Shown here piece after piece: positions 8,867 to 18,220 of a stretch of DNA of 64,000 nucleotides. The stretch is from assembly GCF_014855495.1 (NCBI RefSeq), contig NZ_JACYFJ010000001.1:496001-560000 (forward strand), given 5' to 3'. This DNA is from Euzebyella saccharophila. GTDB lineage: Bacteria; Bacteroidota; Bacteroidia; Flavobacteriales; Flavobacteriaceae. Both the position numbers and the translations under genes were made by a program. Position 1 is the first letter of the stretch, and each line of letters opens with the position of its first letter. Below the pieces are notes generated by a model, which saw nothing but the letters and a program-made list of their open reading frames with translations, searched no databases and was not told the DNA's origin.

Positions 8867-11800
8867 ATGCGAAGCTTACTAAAATTGTTCATTATATTGT
8901 CAATCATGGCAGGCTTTACCAGTTTTTCCCCTGGAAAAAAATCTGTTCTTAGTACCTCTATTTCTTTAGCCGAGGAGACCCCCCCCCTGTTTGCACTAGA
9001 CAATTTACCTCCTACTTTCAGCAACTGCCCACCTTCTGATGTAAACACATCATACACCCCTGGCGTTTGTGGTGCAACGGTAACATGGACGCCGCCAACA
9101 GCCTCCGCCGATGCGGTAAGTGTCACCAGTAATTATAGCCCTGGGGATTCATTCTTACCAGGAACTACAGCCGTAGTTTATCGTGCGGAAGACGCTTCTG
9201 GCAACGTGACAACTTGCTCGTTCAATGTTACGGTGGTAGATAGTGAAGACCCTATTTTTGTGACATTTCCAACGGATGTTACACTAACGGCAGACCCAAA
9301 TACCTGTACAGCACCTCATACATGGGCCGAACCTACGGCTTCGGATAATTGCCCCCCAGGTGAAGGAGTAGCACCGGTTCTTCAAGATTTTGAATCTGCA
9401 ATCAATCAATGTTATACGTTTACAAGGGCATCTATTACTAATGGAGGACAAATCAACGGCACCAGAAACATGGAGGCCACCACCATATCTAGTAGCAACT
9501 TTTTTACAAGCTCATTGGTGACACCGGTTTTTTATTTCAATGGTTTTGGAGAAATCTCTTTTTCTCATAGGATATCCGCGGTTTCCAACTCACCGTCTAT
9601 TCATTTGGATGTTCTCGATGAGAATGGTAATGTAGTTACAACAAGTTTTTTTAGCTCAACTTATACCGATACGAATGTTCATCAAGAAATTGTCCCCTTT
9701 AACTTAATAGGAAATTACCAATTAAGAATTAGATATTCTTCATCCAATCTTTTTAACTCGGGTATGCGGGCCTACCTAGATGATTTGTTGATTCCAGGTA
9801 CCATTGTTACCAATATTAACAACACGGATTGTGATTTAGCGGATTATGTTATTTTACGAACAGATGGAACAGGATTAAACAGTGGGGATCAGTTTGATAT
9901 CGGCACCACCACCATCAGATATACAGTAAGGGATGCTTCTGGAAACTTTGCCGAAAGATCATTTAATATTACGGTAGAAAATGATGTGAACCCACCTTCC
10001 GGATCTACCGAATATATTTATTGTGAAGGCGAAACGCCGTCAACTATGACAGTAAGTGTTGATATTTCCAGTGGCGAAACGGCAAATTGGTATGATGGAG
10101 GTGGTAATTTGGTAGCAACCAATACCACTAGCTATACACCACCTGCCTCGCCTGATTTTTATAGAAATTTTGTGGTATATAGTCAAAATGCAAATGGTTG
10201 TTCCAGTGAAGACTTTTTATCAATAGATTTATATCAAATACCACGCCCTGCACCCCCAAGTGTTACAAGTCCGGTAGAATATTGTGTGGGAGAAACTGCT
10301 AATCAGTTAGCGGCAACGGCACAACCTAACCATACCCTGCAATGGTACACAGTAGTTACAGGTGGTACGGCCAGTGGTACTGCCCCTACACCAAGTACTG
10401 CTAGTGCAGGTACAACCTCATATTATGTTAGTCAAATAGATGACAGCACAGGTTGTGAAAGTATCAGAGAAGAAATAGAGGTTGTTGTATACGCCTTACC
10501 TGCCGCGCCTACATTGGTTCAAAATACCGTAAATTATTGTATTGGTGACACCGCACAACAACTAGATGATTATGTGCAATCTGGAAGCAACCCCACTTGG
10601 TACGATGCGGCCACAGGCGGCTCTGTTATACCCGGTACTACCGTTCCTAGTACTGCAACAGCTGGTACAACTTCTTATTGGGTAAGCCAGACAACCTCGT
10701 CTGCCAATTGTGAAGGATCGCGTAGAAGATTGAACATTGTTGTTCATGATCCTCCTGCCATAAGTTCACAGCCCACAAATCAAACCGTTTGTGAAGGCGA
10801 AAGCACCAGTTTTACTGCAAGTGCCAATAACGCAGCCACTTTCCAATGGCAATTTTTTGATGGTTCCACTTGGGTGGATCTTAGCGATGATACTACTTAT
10901 TCCAATACGACCACCTCTACGTTGAATATTTCTAATATGGCTGTTGGCTTGGATAATTCACAATATAGAATGGTAGCTTCCAGTACTTCGCCCACTTGCA
11001 CCAATGCTATTTCGAATGCAGCCACCCTAAACGTAAATACGGCCCCAACAGTTCCAATTAGCAGTGGAGATATTACCGAATGTGCACAAGACCCTGTACA
11101 AACCATATCGGCCTCTGCCACGCCTCCTGCAGGTTCATCCCTAGTTTGGTATGATGCCCCAACTGGTGGAAATACAGTGCCCAGCCCAACTTTGAGTTCC
11201 ATAGGAAGTGTTACATATTATGCCGAGAGTGTTGACAATACAACTAGCTGCACAAGCGCGTCAAGAACTGCCGTAACATTGACCATAGAACCTATTCCTG
11301 CTGCTCCAATGAGTAGTGGTGACGTAATAGAGTGTGAGCAGAACCCCATACAGACCTTAACTGCTAACGCAACGGCACCAGCAGGCACCACCATTGTTTG
11401 GTATGATGCAGCAACCGGTGGAAATACCGTTGCCAGTCCCACGTTAAGTTCGGTAGGCACTGTCACCTATTACGCAGAAAGTGTTAGCTCTGGTAACGGA
11501 TGTTCGAGTGCCACTAGGACTGCAGTAAGCCTAACAATTGAGCCTGCACCAAATGCACCTGTAAGTGGAGGGGATATTACCGAATGTGAACAAAACCCAA
11601 TTCAGACCTTAACAGCAAGTGCAACTGCTCCGGCAGGAACTACCCTGGTGTGGTATGATGCTGCCTTTAAAGGTAACACCGTAGCCAGTCCTACTCTTAA
11701 TTCAGTGGGTACTATTACTTATTATGCAGAAAGTCAGGATAATTCCACCGCTTGTCCTAGTCATACAAGAACAGCAGTGACCCTGACCATTGAATCTATT

Positions 11801-14800
11801 CCAGTTGCGCCAACCAGCGGTGGAGACCAAACGGAATGTGAGCAGAACCCTACCCAAACAATGACCGCCACTGCCACGGCACCGGCAGGTTCTACGGTAG
11901 TCTGGTACGATGCTCCATCAGGAGGAAGTATGGTCGCTAATCCAGATTTAAATACGGTAGGTACCATAACCTATTATGCGGAAAGTAGAACCAATAGTAG
12001 TGGATGTGTTAGTGATACCAGAACAGCAGTGTCCCTAACCATGAATGCTAGGCCTACCATTGCGATAACCCCAAATTCCCAAACTTGTTCCGCAGACCTT
12101 ACCACATACTCGGTTTCGGTTGATGTAATTAGCGGTACCGTAACCTCATCAGAAGGAACAGTAGCTGATAATGGGGGTAATAACTGGACCATTTCCGGAA
12201 TAACCTCGGGCAACAATATTACCGTAACGGTAACAGACGTGAACGCATGCTCAGAGAGTATTGCTATTAATGCTCCTAATTGTGCATGTCCCACGGTAAA
12301 CGCTCCTACAAGCGGAGGGGATCAGGTGCAGTGTGAACAAAATCCTATCCAAACGCTTACTGCAACGGCAATAGCTCCAGCAGGCGCAAGTGTCCTATGG
12401 TATGATGCCCCAACCGGAGGTAATACAGTTGCTAGTCCAACACTAAATTCCGTAGGAACAATTACCTATTACGCAGAGAGCGAAGACAATGTGAATGGGT
12501 GTACCAGTGCCACACGCACCCCGGTAAGCCTTACTATCAACGGTGCCCCCAACGCTCCGGTAAGTGGAGGTGACATTACAGAATGTGAGCAGAACCCGGT
12601 TCAAACATTGACCGCCACGGCTACCGCTCCGGCAGGCTCTTCCATTATTTGGTATGATGCGCCAACAGGGGGAAATATAGTAGCCAGCCCTACCCTCAAT
12701 ACAGTGGGGAGCATTACGTATTATGCGGAAAGCGAAAATAACGCTTCAAACTGTACAAGTCTCAACAGAACACCGGTTACGCTAACTATTGAGGCAACAC
12801 CATCAGCACCCATAAGTGGTGGTGACGTTACCGAGTGTGAGCAGAACCCAATACAAACCTTAACTGCAAGTGCTACAGCACCAGCCGGTTCCAACATTGT
12901 TTGGTATGATGCGGCAACCGGAGGAAATGTGGTGGCCAGCCCCACTTTGAACTCAGTTGGTACGATTATCTATTATGCGGAAAGTGAAGATAGTGCTTCC
13001 GGGTGTGTAAGTGACAGCAGAACTCCCGTCACTTTAACAATTCAAGATACTCCAGATATATCTGTTGCATCAGGTCCAGTATGCTCTGCAGACCTCACCA
13101 CGTACGATGTAACTGTAAACGTAAGCGAAGGAAACGTCACTTCTTCCGAGGACACCGTGGTGGACAACGGAGGTAATAATTGGACCGTCTCTGGCGTAAC
13201 TTCTGGAAACGACATCACCGTAACAGTTACCGGGCCCAACAGCTGTACCCAGACTTTAAATATAACCGCTCCGGATTGTAGTTGCCCTGTAGTGGCCGCT
13301 CCTACAAGCGGTGGAGACCAAACGGAATGTGAACAAGATCCAATTCAAACATTAACGGCAACCGCAACCCCTCCCGCAAATGCAACAGTAGTATGGTATG
13401 ACTCAGCTATAGGTGGAAACGTAGTGGCAAGCCCAACCTTAAATTCCGTTGGAAATATCACTTATTACGCTGAAAGTAGACAAAATGTGACCAATTGTGT
13501 AAGTAGCACCAGAACAGCAGTGACCTTGACCATTGAAGCTGCTCCAACTGCCCCGATCAGTGGTGGTGATATTACGGAATGTGAGCAAGACCCTATTCAA
13601 ATTTTAACCGCTACTGCTACGGCGCCACCTGGTTCCACCGTTGTTTGGTACGATGCCGCGTCCGGAGGCAATGTGGTTGCCAGCCCTACCCTAAATTCAG
13701 TTGGAAATGTAACATATTACGCCGAAAGCAATAATAATAGCACCTCTTGTTCCAGCTTAACAAGAACGGCTGTAAGCTTAACAATTGAACCCGCTCCAGC
13801 AGCTCCGATCAGCGGAGGTGATATCGTGGAATGCGAACAAAGTCCAGTTCAGACTTTGACCGCATCAGCCACCGCTCCTGCCGGTTCTACAGTGGTTTGG
13901 TACGATGCGGCTTCAGGCGGAAATATTGTTGCAAGTCCTACCTTAAATAATGTTGGCACTATTACCTACTTTGCACAAAGCAATGACAATACATCTTCTT
14001 GCTCGAGCCATCTAAGAACTCCGGTCTCATTGACCATTCAAGACACTCCGGATATCTCGATAGCCTCGGCAGCTACTTGTGCACCCGATCTGTTGACTTA
14101 TGAAGTATCCGTTAATGTAAGTGAAGGCATTGTTACTTCAACTGAGGGAACCGTGGTAGATAATGGAGGAAATAACTGGACTATATCTGGGGTTACCACT
14201 GGAAACAATATTACTTTGACCGTAACCGCTCCAAATTCTTGTACGCAAACTTTGGATGTTACAGCGCCGGATTGTAGTTGCCCTGTTATACCGGCTCCTA
14301 CGAGTGGTGGTGATCAAACAGAATGTGAACAAAACCCGATTCAAACATTAACGGCAACCGCAACACCTCCGGCAGATGCAACCATCATTTGGTATGATGC
14401 TGCAACAGGTGGAAATACAGTCGCTAGTCCAACCTTAAATACTTTAGGCTTCATTACCTATTATGCGGAAAGCCGGCAAAATGTCACTAATTGTGTAAGT
14501 AGCACAAGAACTCCAGTGACCCTTACCATTGAGGCAACACCTGCTGACCCAGTTAGTGGAGGAGACCAAACGGAATGTGACGCCAACCCAACACAAACAC
14601 TTACAGCAATAGCCACAGCTCCTCCTGGATCAAGTATTGTTTGGTATGATGCCGTAACAGCGGGCAATGGAGTTACAAACCCAAATCTAAGTACCGTGGG
14701 TACGGTGACCTATTATGCAGAAAGCAGAGATAACACCTCTGGATGTACAAGTTATAATAGAGTTCCCGTAACCCTAACTATACATCCGTTACCCAATGTG

Positions 14801-17272
14801 GTTGCAAATGCTACCACCACCTCCATAAACGCAGGGGAACCTGTGACATTGACAGGTTCCGGTGCAGATTCCTATGTATGGGACAATGGAGTGACAGATG
14901 GCGATACCGTATATCCTTTAGTAACCACTACCTATACCGTGATTGGTAGCGATTCAAATTCATGTGAAAATACAGACAGTGTAACGATTGTGGTTCAAGC
15001 TACTTCCGATTTACGATTGGAAAAGAACGTGGATAATACTACCCCAAATGTTGGTGATACCGTGGTTTTCACATTAACAGCATTCAATGATGGGCCAAGT
15101 GACGATACCGGAGGTAGTATTATTACTGATATTCTACCTATAGGCTATTCATATATCTCGGATACCGGAAGTGCTGCTAATGGATTCTACGACCCCGTTT
15201 CCGGTCAATGGACCCTGCCGGCCCTTGCCAATGGTAATTCAATTTCAATTACTATCTCGGCAACAGTAAATGCCCCTACCAGCGCAGTCAATGAGTATTT
15301 AAATAGAGCAGAAGTAACTACAGTGACCCATTACGACTCAGACTCAAGCCCGGCAAATGATGATGGGGACCAAAGTGAAGATGACGAGGCTTCTATAGCT
15401 ATCGTTCCTCAAATGGCAGATTTAGAGCTAAACTCTACGCTTTCCCAACCAAGTGGTAACCCAGGTGATACAATTATGTTGACAATTGATGTTAGCAACA
15501 ATGGTCCGGATACGGCAACCAATGTTTCAGTAGAAAACTTGATCCCGGTAGGTTTCACACTTGTAAATATCAATAACGGTGGTTCCAATTCAGGAAATAA
15601 TATAATCTGGAGCGGACTTAATATACCAAGTGGTTCTACTGAATCCTTGAGTTTTGAAGTTACCGTTAACAATCCTACGAATACATCAAATGAATATTTA
15701 AATATAGTTGAGGTGATTCAGGTGGATCAATTTGATCCTGATTCTATACCAAATAACGATGATGGTGACCAAAGCGAGGATGACGAAGCCAATGCCAATT
15801 TTATTTTACAGTCTTCCGATATAGAATTGATAAATACAGTAACGCCTGATTCCGGCAACCCTGGCGACCCATTAACATTCTCCATTGAAGTAATCAACAA
15901 CGGGATAGATACCGCTACAGGCATTGATATTGAAAATATGGTTCCTTCTGGATTTACCGTAACCTCCATCAATAACGGTGGACTTCAAACGGGGAACCAA
16001 ATTCTTTGGACAGGAATTTCTGTGCCTAGTGGTTCAAGTCAAGTTTTGACCTTTGAGGTCACAATCAATGTTCCAACAAATACCAATGGTGAATATTTCA
16101 ACACGGTTCAAGTTGTTGCTGTAGACCAATTAGACCCAGATTCCAGCCCAAATAATGATGATGGCGACCAAAGTGAAGATGATGAAGATAATGCAGAGAT
16201 TGTACTTATTCCAGCAGATTTAAGTCTTTCAAAAAGATTGAGCGCATCTTCCAATCAAAATCCAAATGCCGGAGACAGGGTGATGTTCGAAATATTGCTT
16301 ACCAATGAAGGACCAGGCTTGGCAACAAACGTTACCGTAGAAGATGTGATTCCATTAGGATATCAGCTTATCAACATTAGTAATTCAGGAATTGCAACGG
16401 GTAATAGAATTAATTGGAATCTAACTTCGGTATCAGTAGGGACCCAAGTATTGAGTTATGAGGTGCAATTAAATGCGCCCACCAATACTTTGGACGAATA
16501 CACCAATATAGCCCAAGTTACAACATCTGACCAGTTTGATCCGGACTCAAGTCCGAATAATGACGATGGCGACCAAAGCGAAGATGATGAGGCCAACTAT
16601 ACTATTAATGCACCTACTGTTGACTTGGAAGTTTACAAAACAGTAAATAAAAACCAAACATTCTTTGGCGATACAATTGTATTTACCGTAAGTGTTACCA
16701 ACAACAGTAGTTATGACGCTACCAACGTGGGCATTGAAGATATTTTGCCTAGCGGATATACCTATTTGAGCAGTACGGCTACCGCAGGAGCCTATGATGT
16801 TTCCATTTCATTATGGGAAATTCCGGTAATCACTATTAGGCAAACGGTGTCCATGGAAATGACGGTGACCGTTAATGAAGATGGTCCATATACAAATATT
16901 GCTGAATTGATTTACGTTGATCAGATCGATCCCAATACAGCCAACGACAGAGCAGAATCAACTCCGGAAATAACGCAATCTGTGTGTTTAACAGTCTATA
17001 ATGAATTTTCTCCTAACGGAGATGGGACCAATGAAGTGTTTTTCATTGAATGTATTGAACAATACCCCAATAACACACTTACAGTCTATAACAGATGGGG
17101 AGCAATGGTGTTCACCGCCCAAGGATACGACAACACATGGGACGGACAAACCAATAACCAAAACACCATTAGTTCCGACAACCAATTACCGGTAGGAACC
17201 TATTACTATACTTTGGATTTAGGTGATGGAACCACCACTCCAAAATCAGGTTGGTTGTATATCAGCAGGTAA
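8867..17272 (+). CDS. Giant modular cell-surface adhesin with type B (CHU_C) T9SS sorting domain
   Basis: A 2801-residue exported protein. A signal peptide (about residues 1-22) is followed by an HYR domain (about 45-127). A second HYR domain (about 128-370) is split by an inserted jelly-roll-like segment (about 166-315). Four Ig-like modules follow (about 380-720), then 12 copies of an approximately 82-residue Ig-like repeat (core TECEQNP, WYDAATGGN, TYYAES) with three approximately 85-residue spacer modules (about 726-1972). A PKD-like module and five DUF11 repeats come next (about 2046-2700), the first four ending in an Asp-rich PNNDDGDQSEDDE motif. The last 95 residues are a gliding-motility CHU_C domain (FSPNGDGTNEVF, NRWGAMVF, PVGTYYY). 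PorP/SprF and OmpA genes follow at once, fitting T9SS export. A nine-C tract lies at codons 38-40. The ligand is unknown. Confidence 0.9.
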   Translation: MRSLLKLFIILSIMAGFTSFSPGKKSVLSTSISLAEETPPLFALDNLPPTFSNCPPSDVNTSYTPGVCGATVTWTPPTASADAVSVTSNYSPGDSFLPGTTAVVYRAEDASGNVTTCSFNVTVVDSEDPIFVTFPTDVTLTADPNTCTAPHTWAEPTASDNCPPGEGVAPVLQDFESAINQCYTFTRASITNGGQINGTRNMEATTISSSNFFTSSLVTPVFYFNGFGEISFSHRISAVSNSPSIHLDVLDENGNVVTTSFFSSTYTDTNVHQEIVPFNLIGNYQLRIRYSSSNLFNSGMRAYLDDLLIPGTIVTNINNTDCDLADYVILRTDGTGLNSGDQFDIGTTTIRYTVRDASGNFAERSFNITVENDVNPPSGSTEYIYCEGETPSTMTVSVDISSGETANWYDGGGNLVATNTTSYTPPASPDFYRNFVVYSQNANGCSSEDFLSIDLYQIPRPAPPSVTSPVEYCVGETANQLAATAQPNHTLQWYTVVTGGTASGTAPTPSTASAGTTSYYVSQIDDSTGCESIREEIEVVVYALPAAPTLVQNTVNYCIGDTAQQLDDYVQSGSNPTWYDAATGGSVIPGTTVPSTATAGTTSYWVSQTTSSANCEGSRRRLNIVVHDPPAISSQPTNQTVCEGESTSFTASANNAATFQWQFFDGSTWVDLSDDTTYSNTTTSTLNISNMAVGLDNSQYRMVASSTSPTCTNAISNAATLNVNTAPTVPISSGDITECAQDPVQTISASATPPAGSSLVWYDAPTGGNTVPSPTLSSIGSVTYYAESVDNTTSCTSASRTAVTLTIEPIPAAPMSSGDVIECEQNPIQTLTANATAPAGTTIVWYDAATGGNTVASPTLSSVGTVTYYAESVSSGNGCSSATRTAVSLTIEPAPNAPVSGGDITECEQNPIQTLTASATAPAGTTLVWYDAAFKGNTVASPTLNSVGTITYYAESQDNSTACPSHTRTAVTLTIESIPVAPTSGGDQTECEQNPTQTMTATATAPAGSTVVWYDAPSGGSMVANPDLNTVGTITYYAESRTNSSGCVSDTRTAVSLTMNARPTIAITPNSQTCSADLTTYSVSVDVISGTVTSSEGTVADNGGNNWTISGITSGNNITVTVTDVNACSESIAINAPNCACPTVNAPTSGGDQVQCEQNPIQTLTATAIAPAGASVLWYDAPTGGNTVASPTLNSVGTITYYAESEDNVNGCTSATRTPVSLTINGAPNAPVSGGDITECEQNPVQTLTATATAPAGSSIIWYDAPTGGNIVASPTLNTVGSITYYAESENNASNCTSLNRTPVTLTIEATPSAPISGGDVTECEQNPIQTLTASATAPAGSNIVWYDAATGGNVVASPTLNSVGTIIYYAESEDSASGCVSDSRTPVTLTIQDTPDISVASGPVCSADLTTYDVTVNVSEGNVTSSEDTVVDNGGNNWTVSGVTSGNDITVTVTGPNSCTQTLNITAPDCSCPVVAAPTSGGDQTECEQDPIQTLTATATPPANATVVWYDSAIGGNVVASPTLNSVGNITYYAESRQNVTNCVSSTRTAVTLTIEAAPTAPISGGDITECEQDPIQILTATATAPPGSTVVWYDAASGGNVVASPTLNSVGNVTYYAESNNNSTSCSSLTRTAVSLTIEPAPAAPISGGDIVECEQSPVQTLTASATAPAGSTVVWYDAASGGNIVASPTLNNVGTITYFAQSNDNTSSCSSHLRTPVSLTIQDTPDISIASAATCAPDLLTYEVSVNVSEGIVTSTEGTVVDNGGNNWTISGVTTGNNITLTVTAPNSCTQTLDVTAPDCSCPVIPAPTSGGDQTECEQNPIQTLTATATPPADATIIWYDAATGGNTVASPTLNTLGFITYYAESRQNVTNCVSSTRTPVTLTIEATPADPVSGGDQTECDANPTQTLTAIATAPPGSSIVWYDAVTAGNGVTNPNLSTVGTVTYYAESRDNTSGCTSYNRVPVTLTIHPLPNVVANATTTSINAGEPVTLTGSGADSYVWDNGVTDGDTVYPLVTTTYTVIGSDSNSCENTDSVTIVVQATSDLRLEKNVDNTTPNVGDTVVFTLTAFNDGPSDDTGGSIITDILPIGYSYISDTGSAANGFYDPVSGQWTLPALANGNSISITISATVNAPTSAVNEYLNRAEVTTVTHYDSDSSPANDDGDQSEDDEASIAIVPQMADLELNSTLSQPSGNPGDTIMLTIDVSNNGPDTATNVSVENLIPVGFTLVNINNGGSNSGNNIIWSGLNIPSGSTESLSFEVTVNNPTNTSNEYLNIVEVIQVDQFDPDSIPNNDDGDQSEDDEANANFILQSSDIELINTVTPDSGNPGDPLTFSIEVINNGIDTATGIDIENMVPSGFTVTSINNGGLQTGNQILWTGISVPSGSSQVLTFEVTINVPTNTNGEYFNTVQVVAVDQLDPDSSPNNDDGDQSEDDEDNAEIVLIPADLSLSKRLSASSNQNPNAGDRVMFEILLTNEGPGLATNVTVEDVIPLGYQLINISNSGIATGNRINWNLTSVSVGTQVLSYEVQLNAPTNTLDEYTNIAQVTTSDQFDPDSSPNNDDGDQSEDDEANYTINAPTVDLEVYKTVNKNQTFFGDTIVFTVSVTNNSSYDATNVGIEDILPSGYTYLSSTATAGAYDVSISLWEIPVITIRQTVSMEMTVTVNEDGPYTNIAELIYVDQIDPNTANDRAESTPEITQSVCLTVYNEFSPNGDGTNEVFFIECIEQYPNNTLTVYNRWGAMVFTAQGYDNTWDGQTNNQNTISSDNQLPVGTYYYTLDLGDGTTTPKSGWLYISR
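8979..8987 (+). repeat. Homopolymeric C9 tract inside the adhesin gene
   Basis: Nine consecutive C bases within codons 38-40, just after the signal peptide, in an otherwise AT-rich region. Gain or loss of one C would shift the frame and abolish the product. Confidence 0.85.
11043..14780 (+). repeat. Array of 12 Ig-like repeats with three spacer modules at a 996-bp higher-order period
   Basis: Twelve imperfect repeats of about 245 bp encode the SGGD-x-TECEQNP ... WYDA ... TYYAES module. The spacer modules share a CSADLTTY-like core whose Cys codon falls at 12086, 13082 and 14078, exactly 996 bp (332 codons) apart each time. The order is 4 repeats, spacer, 3, spacer, 3, spacer, 2. Confidence 0.88.
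15004..16980 (+). repeat. Five tandem DUF11 repeats
   Basis: The D-L/I-x-L/V repeat starts (Asp codons at 15008, 15419, 15818, 16217 and 16622) are spaced 411, 399, 399 and 405 bp. The first four repeats end in a conserved acidic PNNDDGDQSEDDE-type linker that looks able to bind Ca2+; the fifth lacks it. Confidence 0.85.
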
Positions 17273-17285
17273 TTAAAAAATTGTG

Positions 17286-18209
17286 ATGAAATTATTAAAC
17301 CCATATAAAATACTGGCCTTACTTCTACTGGGAACTTTCTATGCAAATGGACAGCAAGACCCACAGTATACCCAGTATCAATACAATCCTTTGACGGTAA
17401 ATCCGGGTTATGCGGGGTCAAGAGGACATCTTACACTGATTTCTCTCTATAGGAGTCAGTGGCAAGGAATAGAAGGTTCTCCGCAAACTATAACGTTCGG
17501 TATGGACACCCCGGTTGGCAAATTTGACGGGGTAGGCCTTTCCATCATTCAAGATGAGTTAGGTCCCGCCACAGAAACCTACATTGATGGTAATTATGCA
17601 CATCAGTTGGTCATTAACAACAAGGGTCACCGTATTGGTCTTGGGTTAAAGGCAGGAATTCGGTTGTTCAGCTTGGATTTTACAAAAGGAATCAGAAGAG
17701 ACCAAGATGATATTGCCTTCAACGAAAATGTAAATGGGAAGGTACTGCCCTCAATTGGTGCCGGAGCATTTTATTATTCAGAGAAGGCATATATAGGACT
17801 ATCTGTACCCAATTTATTTCCATCAGAACATTATGACCGGGAGATTGAGATAAAAGCGGACGAAAGTCTTCATATCAATTTAATCGCAGGATATGTATTT
17901 GATTTGAACGAATCCTTAAAGTTCAAGCCTTCCCTATTTGCCAAACAAGTGTTTGGGGCTCCAATATCCGTTGATGTTTCAGGCAATTTCTTGCTATACG
18001 AAAAACTAAACCTTGGCGTTAATTATAGATGGGATGATTCTGTGGCAGCCATTTTTGGGCTGCAAATTTCACCCCAATTTAACCTTGGTTATGCCTATGA
18101 TTATACCACCAGTGGACTAAATAATTATAATTCGGGTACCCATGAAATATTCTTGAGGTACCAATGGATATCGAGACTTAACAGACTAAAATCCCCTAGA
18201 TTTTTCTAA
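17286..18209 (+). CDS. PorP/SprF family type IX secretion outer-membrane protein
   Basis: A 307-residue beta-barrel-type protein with a signal peptide ending around YANGQQ. It shows the family N-terminal pattern QDPQYTQYQYNPLTVNPGYAGSRG and then many alternating amphipathic strands, ending in an aromatic-rich segment (HEIFLRYQWISR). SprF-like proteins are encoded next to SprB-like adhesins and are required to export type B cargo through the T9SS. This one lies 10 bp after the adhesin and 11 bp before the OmpA/PD40 gene, so it is likely dedicated to that adhesin. The codon before the ATG is a GTG at 17283 that would add one residue; ATG 17286 is preferred. Confidence 0.9.
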   Translation: MKLLNPYKILALLLLGTFYANGQQDPQYTQYQYNPLTVNPGYAGSRGHLTLISLYRSQWQGIEGSPQTITFGMDTPVGKFDGVGLSIIQDELGPATETYIDGNYAHQLVINNKGHRIGLGLKAGIRLFSLDFTKGIRRDQDDIAFNENVNGKVLPSIGAGAFYYSEKAYIGLSVPNLFPSEHYDREIEIKADESLHINLIAGYVFDLNESLKFKPSLFAKQVFGAPISVDVSGNFLLYEKLNLGVNYRWDDSVAAIFGLQISPQFNLGYAYDYTTSGLNNYNSGTHEIFLRYQWISRLNRLKSPRFF

Positions 18210-18220
18210 CATCCCAAATC

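Noticed and set aside
11043-14780. Regularly spaced repeats that might be mistaken for a CRISPR or satellite array
   Set aside because: The repeats are about 245 bp, imperfect, in frame and protein-coding, with no short identical repeats and unique spacers.
10562-16200. Many long open frames on the minus strand inside the first adhesin
   Set aside because: They are mirror images of the repetitive coding sequence: low-complexity, with no plausible starts or family features, and each recurs with the repeat period.
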